Assembly (NCBI GenBank): GCA_020633235.1
Contig: JACKEA010000002.1
Location: forward strand, 186,001-250,000
Length of the DNA stretch: 64,000 nt
Source of the DNA: Polyangiaceae bacterium
GTDB lineage: Bacteria; Myxococcota_A; Polyangia; Polyangiales; Polyangiaceae
Direction: 5' to 3'
Part shown: positions 35,092-42,294 of the stretch, in pieces
How positions within the stretch are numbered: position 1 is the first letter of the stretch
Layout: each line of letters opens with the position of its first letter
Notes under the pieces: model-generated
The model's database searches: none
Seen by the model: only the letters and a program-made list of their open reading frames with translations
Told to the model about the DNA's origin: nothing
Program-made: the position numbers and the translations under genes

Positions 35092-35411
35092 CCAAGTCGG
35101 ATCGAGACGCCATCCTGGGGCGCCGCGCGCGCTTCGTCACGCGTGCCCTGGCCGCCGCGGGCATCGCGACAGCGGCCGCCCAAGGCTGCGGCGGTGAGAG
35201 CACCAGCGACGGCGGCGGCAGCCTCACGGATGCCCAGGCCGACAACGAGCCCCAGCCCTGCCTCGGCGTCGCCCTGGACGCGGGCAGCGACGCCGCGCCG
35301 GACGCCGACGCCGAGCCCCGGCCCTGCCTCGAACCGCCGTTGGACGCGGGGGTCGACGCGACGGACGACGCCGACGCCGAGCCTCAGCCGTGTCTGGCCC
35401 CGCCCCCGTGA
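35088..35411 (+). CDS. Putative modified precursor peptide: Tat-lipoprotein-like leader and three PCL repeats
   Basis: A 107-residue peptide from GTG 35088, overlapping the upstream stop (GTGA). Residues 11-34 look like a twin-arginine lipoprotein signal: GRRARFVTRALAAAGIATAA then AQGC, with Cys34 as the lipobox. A short Gly/Ser/Asp spacer leads to a tandem repeat with 22-residue period: ADxEPxPCL then LDAGxDAxxD, twice complete (51-72, 73-94) and once truncated (95-107, ending APPP). Cys58, Cys80 and Cys102 are exactly 22 apart. It lies between two radical SAM genes, the second carrying a PCMT domain, and is rich in Asp and Cys, their expected targets. Caution: Asp/Ala linkers are common in lipoproteins of this genome. 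Confidence 0.75.
   Translation: MTKSDRDAILGRRARFVTRALAAAGIATAAAQGCGGESTSDGGGSLTDAQADNEPQPCLGVALDAGSDAAPDADAEPRPCLEPPLDAGVDATDDADAEPQPCLAPPP
35238..35408. repeat. 66-bp tandem repeat within the precursor gene
   Basis: Two full units and one partial, in frame. The DNA is diverged at third positions (for example GAGCCCCAGCCCTGCCTC, GAGCCCCGGCCCTGCCTC, GAGCCTCAGCCGTGTCTG encode the EPxPCL core). Protein-level selection, not recent duplication, is therefore keeping the repeat. Confidence 0.8.
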
Positions 35412-37537
35412 AGGATCGCCCGCGCGTCCTCTTGATCTGGCCCGGCGGGCTGTTCGGCGGCGGCGCCAACTTCGGCGTACCGCAGTTGTTGATGATCGCG
35501 AGCGCCATCCGACGCGCCAGCGACGCCATCGTCGAGGTGGTGGACTTCGACATGGAGCGCGCCTTCGGCCCCATCGACCTCGCCCGGGTCGTGGCAGGCG
35601 GCTACGACCTGGTCGGCATCTCCTGCTACTCGTCCTACGACTACTTGAAGGTGATGGCGATCGGCGCGCGGCTGCGGGAGCTCTTGCCCCGCGCCTGGCT
35701 GGTCACGGGGGGCTATCACCCGAGCGCGCGACCGGAAGACTTCACCGCGGAGGACTCGCCGTTCGACTTCGTGGTGGTGGGCGACGGCGAGCGCCCCATG
35801 GCGCGCCTGGCGAGCGCCGTCGAGAGCGGGCGCCGCCCGTTGATGCGCGTTCTCGGCCCCGACTCCGTGCCGGATCCCGCCGAGCTCGTCCCCTACGACT
35901 GGTCGCTGCTCGAACGCTATCGGCCCATCGCTCGCCGCGTCGCCTCCCAAGCGGAAATCTACCTCTCCCGCGGCTGTCCCTTCGACTGCGCCTTTTGCAT
36001 GGAGCGCGCCAAGCGCGACGTCTCCTGGCGCGCGCTCGATCCGGAGACGGCCGTCGAAGAAATGCAGCGACTGGATCGTTTCCTCGACCTCTCCCAGTGG
36101 ACGCTGTTCGTGGCAGACGCGCTGTTCGGAATGAAGCGCGGCTGGCGACGACAGTTCTTGACCGAGCTCGCCCGCCGCCCCCTTCGCGCGCGCAAGATCT
36201 GGCTACTGATTCGCGTGGATCTGATCGAGCGAGAGGACCTGGAGCTGATGGCGCGAGCCAACGTGAGCCCGGGCTTCGGGCTGGAGTCGGGCGATCCGGA
36301 GCAGCTCACTCGCATCCGCAAGGCCGGCCGGCTGAAGGATTACCTGGAGAAGATGCTGGAGGTGGCGAGCTGGGCGCGGGAGCTCGGCGTCCCCTTCGGC
36401 GCCAACATCATCGTCGGTCATCCTGGAGAAACCGAGAGCACGCTCCGGACCAGCGCGGCCTACTTGCGGCGGCTGTTCCTCGAGCCCGAGGCCGGCACTC
36501 ATGGCTTCTTGAGCGTCGATCCCTTTCGCCTGTATCCCGGCTCCCCCATCGACGAAGAGCGCGTGAGCTGGGAGGCGAGCACCGGAATGCGGGTGCACCG
36601 CTACCCCTGGTGGCACGACGGCGATCAGGACTTCCTCTCGGAATGGGTGGATCCCTCGACGGAGCTCGACTTCCGCCGCGTGAATCAGCTGCGCCACGAG
36701 CTGTTCGGGCCCATCGTGCGCGGCATCGAAGAGCGCTTCGCGTACCAGGGCAGCGCCCGCGACTACTACCTCCGCGCGGTCCGAGAGCAGGTGGAGCTCG
36801 GCACCCCGCGGCGCCGCCTGCACACCCTCGGCCTGTGGCATCTGTGGCGCGGCCTCAATGGGAGCGTGGGCCCGGCCGATCGGCGCGCGGCGCTGGAGGA
36901 CGACTCGGAGCTGTCCGCGGTCGCCAAGAGCGCACGCGCCCACACGCTCGAAGGCCTGCGCCCCGAACCCGACGCACCCCTCGCGGACGCGCTCCTCGCC
37001 GTGCCCCGAGAGCGCTTCGTCGACGTCGAGCACATCGGCGCCTCCGCCGACGATCGCGCTCTGCCCCTGTCCGAAGACGGCGGCTCCACGCTGTCGGCGC
37101 TGCACGCCTACGTCGTCGCCTTCTCCGCGCTGTCTCTCGCCGAGGGCGACAGCTTCGTGGATCTCGGCGCCGGCACCGGCTACGGCGCTGCCCTCGCCTC
37201 CCAGCTCGTCGGCGAGACGGGCAGCGTGCTGGCCATCGAGCTGTCCCCCGACCTGGCCGAACGCGCGCGGCAGAACGTTCCTCGGGCGACGGTGCTCACG
37301 GCCAGCGCCCACGACACCAAGCTGTGGGGCGGACGCCCCAAGGTGTTCGCCGGCTTCGCCGTGCAATCACTGCCCGAGGCTTGGCTCGCCGCGCTGCCCG
37401 TGGGCGGCGAGCTGGTGGTTCCCGTCGGCTCCGCAGATAGCCAGAAGCTCGTTCACGTGCGGCGTCTGGCCGACGGACACGAGCTCACGGAGCTCGGCAG
37501 CGTCCGCTACGTGCCGGATCGGCGACCGCCGGCGTGA
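35408..37537 (+). CDS. B12-binding radical SAM enzyme fused to PCMT-like methyltransferase
   Basis: A 709-residue fusion. Residues ~1-150 are a cobalamin-binding-type Rossmann domain (PRVLLIWPGGLFGGGANFGV, LVTGGYHPSARPED), without the DxHxxG of mutases, as usual in BchE-type enzymes. Radical SAM domain: Cys190/194/197 (YLSRGCPFDCAFCMERA), then WTLFVADALFG and GANIIVGHPGETES. After a helical linker, residues ~515-705 match protein-L-isoaspartate O-methyltransferase: VPRERFVDVEHIG, SEDGGSTLSALHAYV, SFVDLGAGTGYGAALASQLV, GSVLAIELSPDLAERARQNV and LPVGGELVVPVGSADSQKLV. GTG 35408 overlaps the peptide stop (an earlier GTG at 35390 is possible). Predicted roles: radical methylation or another C-centred change, plus Asp methylation leading to aspartimide/isoAsp. 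Confidence 0.85.
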   Translation: MKDRPRVLLIWPGGLFGGGANFGVPQLLMIASAIRRASDAIVEVVDFDMERAFGPIDLARVVAGGYDLVGISCYSSYDYLKVMAIGARLRELLPRAWLVTGGYHPSARPEDFTAEDSPFDFVVVGDGERPMARLASAVESGRRPLMRVLGPDSVPDPAELVPYDWSLLERYRPIARRVASQAEIYLSRGCPFDCAFCMERAKRDVSWRALDPETAVEEMQRLDRFLDLSQWTLFVADALFGMKRGWRRQFLTELARRPLRARKIWLLIRVDLIEREDLELMARANVSPGFGLESGDPEQLTRIRKAGRLKDYLEKMLEVASWARELGVPFGANIIVGHPGETESTLRTSAAYLRRLFLEPEAGTHGFLSVDPFRLYPGSPIDEERVSWEASTGMRVHRYPWWHDGDQDFLSEWVDPSTELDFRRVNQLRHELFGPIVRGIEERFAYQGSARDYYLRAVREQVELGTPRRRLHTLGLWHLWRGLNGSVGPADRRAALEDDSELSAVAKSARAHTLEGLRPEPDAPLADALLAVPRERFVDVEHIGASADDRALPLSEDGGSTLSALHAYVVAFSALSLAEGDSFVDLGAGTGYGAALASQLVGETGSVLAIELSPDLAERARQNVPRATVLTASAHDTKLWGGRPKVFAGFAVQSLPEAWLAALPVGGELVVPVGSADSQKLVHVRRLADGHELTELGSVRYVPDRRPPA

Positions 37538-38295
37538 TCCAAGTGTGAAAACCAGACGGCGTGCTCGGCTTCGAGCCCCACGGCCCGAGCACGATCGCGC
37601 AGCGTGTCCAGTGCTGCGTGCTCTACCTCGCGCTCGCTCCTGTCGCCCAGTGCCGAGAGCTCCGCCACCGTCGCTTCGTGGGCGGCCTGCCACGCAACAT
37701 GCTCGATCGTCAGACCCGAGCCCGGCACCCCGACCCAGATCTCGTCGCCCCGCACGCGTCCCCGCCGCCTCAACGGCGCAAGCAGTCGGATCGTGAAGCG
37801 CGCGAGCGCCGGCGCCGCGCGGCGCACCCGGCGGAGCTCCACTTCCACGGGCTCCACGTCCACCTTCACGCGCGGCAAGCGCGCGAGCAGCGGCGCTTCG
37901 AGCTCGACGGCGCAGCGCAGGATCTCCACGGCATCGCCGGCGCGCCGCAAGGCCGGCAGGAGCTCCGGCGCGTCCACCGCGTCCGGGGAGAGGGCGGCGA
38001 GGTCCACCAGAGCAACGCTCCGGGCTCGCCCGACCTCGACGAACAGCCACGCCAGGAGCTGCACTCTGGCGAGCACCTCGTGATCGTCGAGCAGGCGGGC
38101 GAGCACTCGCGCATCCTCCCCAAGGGGTCGGTGCGCCGCGGAACCGAGGGTTTCGGCACAACGCCGGACGTACTCTTGGTCCCACAGGGACGCGGCCACG
38201 CGGGTCGGAACGTGGGCCAGGACATGAAAAACCGCCTCGGCCCAGGGCCGCCCCCCCTGGGTTGCGGGGGGTAGCGAACGCTCACCCTTCGACAT
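37507..38295 (-). CDS. Hypothetical protein converging on the radical SAM operon
   Basis: A 262-residue protein I do not recognise. It is probably cytoplasmic, with no signal peptide. It opens MSKGERSLPPATQGGRPWAE and has helical ARVLARLLDDHEVLARVQLL and a beta-like segment (RVKVDVEPVEVELRRVRRAA, VRGDEIWVGVPGSGLTIEHV). It ends in a His-rich helical part (WQAAHEATVAELSALGDRSE, HAVWFSHLDHAGG). Its last 31 bases overlap the 3' end of the fusion gene on the other strand. Composition is protein-like, not a shadow frame. The position may be coincidental, or it may belong to the same locus. Confidence 0.65.
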   Translation of the reverse strand: MSKGERSLPPATQGGRPWAEAVFHVLAHVPTRVAASLWDQEYVRRCAETLGSAAHRPLGEDARVLARLLDDHEVLARVQLLAWLFVEVGRARSVALVDLAALSPDAVDAPELLPALRRAGDAVEILRCAVELEAPLLARLPRVKVDVEPVEVELRRVRRAAPALARFTIRLLAPLRRRGRVRGDEIWVGVPGSGLTIEHVAWQAAHEATVAELSALGDRSEREVEHAALDTLRDRARAVGLEAEHAVWFSHLDHAGGRRSGT

Positions 38296-38332
38296 ATACT
38301 TCCGAAATCGCTACAGGGAGACTGGACCGCCG

Positions 38333-38656
38333 ATGATCAGCATCACGCAACTCGCCGCAGACAAGGTCAAAGAGATCGCCCAGGCCGAGGGCCTGCAAGG
38401 CCAGGGTCTGCGCTTGCGCGTGATCGGCGGCGGTTGTGCGGGCTTCCAATACGACCTCTACTTCGAGGATTCTCCCACGGACTTGGACGAGCAGTTCGAA
38501 TCCAACGGCGTCCAGCTGTTCGTCGACCCGCTCAGCTACCAGTACCTCGACGGCACCGAGATCGACTACGTCGAGGGTGTTTCGGGGGCCGGCTTCAAGT
38601 TCGGAAACCCGAACGTGAGCGGCACCTGCGGCTGCGGCTCCTCCTTCCAGGTCTGA
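38333..38656 (+). CDS. erpA: Iron-sulfur cluster insertion protein ErpA/IscA family
   Basis: A 107-residue A-type carrier that delivers Fe-S clusters to apo-proteins. The three cluster ligands are Cys35 (VIGGGCAGFQYDL), Cys99 and Cys101 (SGTCGCGSSFQV), the same residue numbers as in E. coli IscA, and the length is the same. ATG 38333 has no strong Shine-Dalgarno but follows an AT-rich stretch (ACATATACTTCC at 38294-38305) that may hold its promoter. Its nearness to the radical SAM operon, which needs several Fe-S clusters, may be chance. Confidence 0.93.
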   Translation: MISITQLAADKVKEIAQAEGLQGQGLRLRVIGGGCAGFQYDLYFEDSPTDLDEQFESNGVQLFVDPLSYQYLDGTEIDYVEGVSGAGFKFGNPNVSGTCGCGSSFQV

Positions 38657-39054
38657 TTTCACGCGCGGGGGCGCCAGACGGCTGGCGGAACCTGGATCTC
38701 GACGGGTGTCCTTAGGGCTGACCCCAAGATCCGCGGTTCCATTCAGGTTTTGTAGCCGCGCCTCCGGACGATCGGCCAGGTTCAGCCCCCGCCCTGCGTC
38801 CGGAAGTCTTGCCCGGCCATCCGCAGGTGGAACCAACCCCTCGCGCGAGGAGTATCTCGTGCGTAAATGACGTTACGTCACGTCTCGGGAATAGCTGGGT
38901 GTCCCCGAATGCTGACGAAACAGAGTCTGTCCAAGGGTTCTGGCAACAAGATTTAGACACGTCCTGGACAAAACGACTTGACCATCATTTGTCCAGGACA
39001 TAGTATGTGCGACGTCGGAGTGGTTCCGGCGTCCAGCTCGAAAGGTCCCCTCCC
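38657..39054. other. Intergenic region upstream of the rpoH-like gene
   Basis: 398 bases without a gene. Contents: a perfect odd palindrome TGACGTTACGTCA at 38868-38880; a sigma-70-like promoter with an overlapping 12-bp inverted repeat at 38961-39006; and a 5' leader of roughly 40 bases. I see nothing definite in 38660-38860. Confidence 0.6.
38961..39006 (+). promoter_or_regulatory. Promoter of the rpoH-like gene overlapped by a perfect palindrome
   Basis: The -35 TTGACC (38978-38983) and -10 TAGTAT (39001-39006) have a 17-base spacer. A perfect 12-bp inverted repeat surrounds the -35 box: GTCCTGGACAAA at 38961-38972 and TTTGTCCAGGAC at 38988-38999, 15 bases apart. The right arm fills the spacer, so a bound protein would block polymerase. 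This is a strong operator candidate; it is not the CIRCE sequence. Confidence 0.65.
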
Positions 39055-39942
39055 ATGGCGCGCGAGATCGATGCTGCACTTTCCCGCTACATCACTGCAG
39101 TGCATCAGTACCCGAAGCTCACTCGTGAAGAGGAGCTGAAGCTGACGCGCCAGTGGGTGAAGACTCAAGACCCCAAGGTCGCGGACGAGCTGGTACGCGC
39201 CCACATGCGCTACGTGGTCGCCATCGCGCTGAAGTATCGGCGCTACGGCGTGCCGCTGGCGGAGCTCATCGCCGAGGGGAACTTCGGTGTGGTGCACGCG
39301 CTCAAGAAGTTCGAGCCGGAGCGCGGCAATCGTTTCGTCACCTACGCCGCGTACTGGATTCGAGCCTACGTGCTCAACTACGTCATTCGCTCCTGGAGCT
39401 TGGTGGGCGTGGGCTCCGGCGCCCTGCGCAGCAAGCTGTTCTTCAAGCTGCGCCGCGAGCGCGTGCGCGTCATGAATCTCCTGGGCGACACGGAGCGCGC
39501 CAACGAAGCACTGGCGAAGAAGTTCAACGTCACTCCGGAGCAGGTGGCCGCCATGGTGCGGCGACTGGAAACCCGGGACCTGTCCCTCGACACCAAGGTG
39601 TTCGACGACTCGGCCACCAGCATGGTGGATACGCTGCCCGCGAGCGACGCGAGCCAGGACGAAACGTTGGAAGCAGACCAACGACGCGGCGTGGTGAAGC
39701 GCACCGTGCGCACGGCGCTGGAAACCCTCGACCAGCGCGAGCGCTACATCGTCGAAAACCGTCTGCTGGCGGACTCCGAGGACGAGCTGTCGCTGGCCGA
39801 GATCGGCCGCCGCCTGGGCGTCTCGCGCGAGCGCGCGCGGCAGCTGGAAGAGCGCGCGAAGCGCAAGTTGCGCCAGCGCATCACCGAGATCAGCCGCTCC
39901 GCCCAGGACTCCCGCGAGGTGTTCGACAGCGCCGCGGCCTGA
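39055..39942 (+). CDS. rpoH: RpoH-like (sigma-32 type) alternative sigma factor
   Basis: A 295-residue sigma-70-family factor of the heat-shock type. Region 2 reads KVADELVRAHMRYVVAIALK, VPLAELIAEGNFGVVHALKK and RFVTYAAYWIRAYVLNYVIR. Next comes an RpoH-box-like GALRSKLFFKLRRERVRVM (consensus RKLFFNLR), then region 3 (NEALAKKFNVTPEQVAAMVR) and region 4 (LDQRERYIVENRLL, LSLAEIGRRLGVSRERARQL). Myxobacterial relatives include SigB/SigC-type developmental or heat-shock factors; which of these it equals cannot be said. Expression is probably controlled at the palindromic promoter just upstream. It is followed directly by rnpB. Confidence 0.9.
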   Translation: MAREIDAALSRYITAVHQYPKLTREEELKLTRQWVKTQDPKVADELVRAHMRYVVAIALKYRRYGVPLAELIAEGNFGVVHALKKFEPERGNRFVTYAAYWIRAYVLNYVIRSWSLVGVGSGALRSKLFFKLRRERVRVMNLLGDTERANEALAKKFNVTPEQVAAMVRRLETRDLSLDTKVFDDSATSMVDTLPASDASQDETLEADQRRGVVKRTVRTALETLDQRERYIVENRLLADSEDELSLAEIGRRLGVSRERARQLEERAKRKLRQRITEISRSAQDSREVFDSAAA

Positions 39943-39974
39943 CCCTGGCCCAGACCGGCATCCTGCGTTAAGTT

Positions 39975-40352
39975 CCGCCCCGTCGAAGCGGTGCAGACGA
40001 TCGCCCGGGCGCGCGAGCGCCTGGGAGGAAAGTCCGGGCTCCACAGGGCAGGATGCCGGGTAACGCCCGGTGAGGGAAACCTCGAGGAAAGTGCCACAGA
40101 AAACAAACCGCCCGTCGCTCGTCGGCGGGTAAGGGTGAAACGGTGGGGTAAGAGCCCACCGCGCGATCGGCAACGGTCGTGGCATGGCAAACCCCATCCG
40201 GAGCAAGACCACGTATAGGGGCGTTCGAGGGCTGCTCGCCCGAGCCCCAGGGTAGGTTGCTGGAGGCCCGCGGTAACGCGGGTCCTAGAGGAATGATCGT
40301 CAGCGACGGAAGGGCGACCGACCGTCGACACAGAACCCGGCTTACGCACCCT
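39975..40352 (+). ncRNA. rnpB: RNase P RNA, bacterial class A
   Basis: The catalytic RNA that matures tRNA 5' ends. Conserved core sequences are present in order: GAGGAAAGTCCGGGCTCC (around 40025), ACAGGGCAGGATGCCGGG, the GAGGAAAGTGCCACAGAAA helix region, AGGGTGAAACGGTGGGGTAAG, AGCAAGACCACGTATAGGGG, then AGAGGAATGATCGTC and the closing ACAGAACCCGGCTTAC (40329-40344). Ends are approximate (within ~10 bases). It lies ~30 bases after the sigma factor gene and is followed by a strong intrinsic terminator. Confidence 0.96.
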
Positions 40353-40357
40353 GCGAC

Positions 40358-40390
40358 CGCGCCAGCTCCGGCTGGCGCGTTTTTTCTTTT
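40358..40390 (+). terminator. Intrinsic terminator of rnpB
   Basis: A perfect 9-bp hairpin, CGCGCCAGC (40358-40366) and GCTGGCGCG (40371-40379) around a TCCG loop, followed by TTTTTTCTTTT. It is the clearest Rho-independent terminator in the window. Confidence 0.92.
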
Positions 40391-40476
40391 GTTGGTCCGC
40401 CGCGGAAGCTCGCGGACGCACGGCGCGCTCCGCGACGTGACCGCGCGGCCGCGAGGTTCCGCGGCGCAGCGACAAA
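40388..40476. repeat. Type copy of the inverted-repeat element, between convergent transcripts
   Basis: The arms are 28 bases each. The left is 40388-40415 (TTTGTTGGTCCGCCGCGG then AAGCTCGCGG). The right is 40449-40476, whose complement reads TTTGTCGCTGCGCCGCGG then AACCTCGCGG; 23 of 28 positions match. It fills the gap between rnpB and the stop of the minus-strand gene at 40485, and it is the best-formed copy of the family. Confidence 0.75.
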
Positions 40477-40484
40477 CCCAAAGG

Positions 40485-42198
40485 CTATTGCGCGGCGAAC
40501 ACGAACGGCACGTTGACGGTCGTGGGCGCCCCGGCGGCGGGGAACTGCCACGCCCGCACGCGGCTCGTGATGCAGCTCGCGAGACCGCGATAGCCCTTGG
40601 GATCGCCGCTGGAGCTGACGGAGCTGACGCTGCCGCTGGGCGCGACGTGAATCGTCACGCTCACGCGAGCGGAGCTGGGAGCGTCCTTCGCTCGAGTGTC
40701 GAGGGCCGGCTGCCAGCAGCTGCGCTTCACGCTGCCGGTGTAGCGGCTGACGGTCTTCTGGATGGTGGCGCCGTCGAGGCCGTCGGGGTGCGCTTGGGCG
40801 CCGTTGTCGCCGCTGGGTCCACCCGTCGGTCCCGGCCCGCTCAAGCCACTGAGCCCACTGAGCCCCGTGAGCCCACCCTTCTTGGTCGTGTCCGCGGTGG
40901 CCGGCGTGCCCGCCTTGGCGACGCCGCCCGCGGTGCCGGCTTTGCCGGCCACGGCCTTGGTGCCCGCGTCGTCCGTGGCTTCGGGGTTCTGCGCTTCGGC
41001 GGTGCTCTCGGGATTCGCCGCGGTGCCCTTGCCCGGATCCTTCGCCGGCACCTCCACGTACTTCACGATGGGGTCGCTGGGCTTTTCGCGATCGAAGAGC
41101 ACGAAGCCGATGCCGAGGCCGCAGATCAACGCGGCGGCCACCGCAATCCACGCGGCGATGGGCGTGCCGCTGCGCTTGGGGATGACGAACTCGGACTCGC
41201 TGAGCGCCCGCTCGGTGACGACCGCGGGCCCGGTCTGCGGCACGGCTGCGGCGGGAGGCGGCGCGGCCGGGGCGCCAAAGGGATCCGCCAGCGCGCCGGC
41301 GGCCGGCGCCGACGGCATCGCGAAGGGATCGTAGACCTCCGGCTTGGGTGCCGGGACCGGTGCCACGGGCGGCGACGAGACGTGGGGCGAGAGCGGCGTG
41401 AGCGACGCTCGGGCGCTGGATACGCCCTCTTCCACGATGGCCACCAGCTCGGGGAACGTACGCAGCGAGATCCACTCTTCGAAGCCGTCGCGCCACACCA
41501 GCGAATCCAGCGTGATGGTGCCCGCGGACGCCTTGCTGCGGAGCTCGCTCAAGCGAATGGGCCCGACGGGAACGCCGTTGATGCCCACGTACCATTCGTC
41601 CGAAGGCGTGGACAGCGTGGACAGGGGCGCGGACTCGGGAGCCGTGACGGACTGTGCGAAGGACGCCGCCAGCCCGCCGACGGAAGCGACGACGGTGCGC
41701 TCGTCTTCGTCGAAGCCGGTGTCCTCGAAGTCCGCCAGCGCGTGCGCTGCCGCACCGTTGTTCTTCTTGAGCAGCTCTTGTGGCGGGCTGCCCACCACGG
41801 TGGGCGCGCTCAGGCGCGACGCCTCGCGCGCGGCGAGGATGCCGGGAGACGGCGTGATGCCCGGCGCCGAGCCCGCACGACGCGGCGGCGGCGCGGGGCG
41901 CGGGGCGGCCGCGGGGCGAGCGCGCAGCTGCGGGACGCGGGGGCGGCGCCGCGCGCGGCAGGCTGGGCTTGTGAGCCCCGGGCTCACGCCACGAGCCGCT
42001 GGGCGGCGGAGGAGTGCTCGCCGGCGGCGGCCGCGAACCGAGACCGTCGAGCTTGCGCGACACCGATCCTTCGGTGACGACTTTCGAAAGGCTGATCATG
42101 TGCCCGCACTTGCGGCACTTCATCCGTACCGATCGACCTGCGACTTTGTCGTCGGCGATCTGGTACTTGGCCTTGCAGCTCGGGCAGAGGAACTTCAT
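40485..42198 (-). CDS. Zinc-ribbon/GYF/TonB-C (AgmX/PglI-type) protein with an apparent frameshift
   Basis: Read as one gene interrupted by a one-base frameshift. The 5' part (ATG 42198) has an MJ0042-type zinc ribbon (MKFLCPSCKAKYQIADDK, MKCRKCGHMISLS) and a Pro-rich linker. The 3' part, in another frame and open from 41987, has a GYF_2 domain (SDEWYVGINGVPVGPIRL, SLVWRDGFEEWISLRTFPEL), one TM helix (IAAWIAVAAALICGLGIGF), an Ala/Thr/Gly linker and a C-terminal TonB-like AgmX/PglI domain (SVKRSCWQPALDTRAKDAPS, SVTIHVAPSGSVSSVSSSGD). The frames cross near the G5 run at 41939-41943. Domain order is standard for myxobacterial AgmX/PglI-like gliding-related proteins, so a sequencing or real indel is likely. 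Alternatively a shorter protein starts at 41987. Confidence 0.75.
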
Positions 42199-42294
42199 TC
42201 AGACGGACGGCGACGGGCGTTTGCGGGGCACAGGATAGCGCGAGGGCCCCCGGAGCGCGAAAGCTTTCATTTCGCGGGTTTTCTGGAGGGCGGC

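Noticed and set aside
35088..35411. Reading the small peptide merely as an ordinary lipoprotein
   Set aside because: Not fully excluded, but the exact 22-residue Cys period and its place between two coupled radical SAM genes make a modified substrate more likely.
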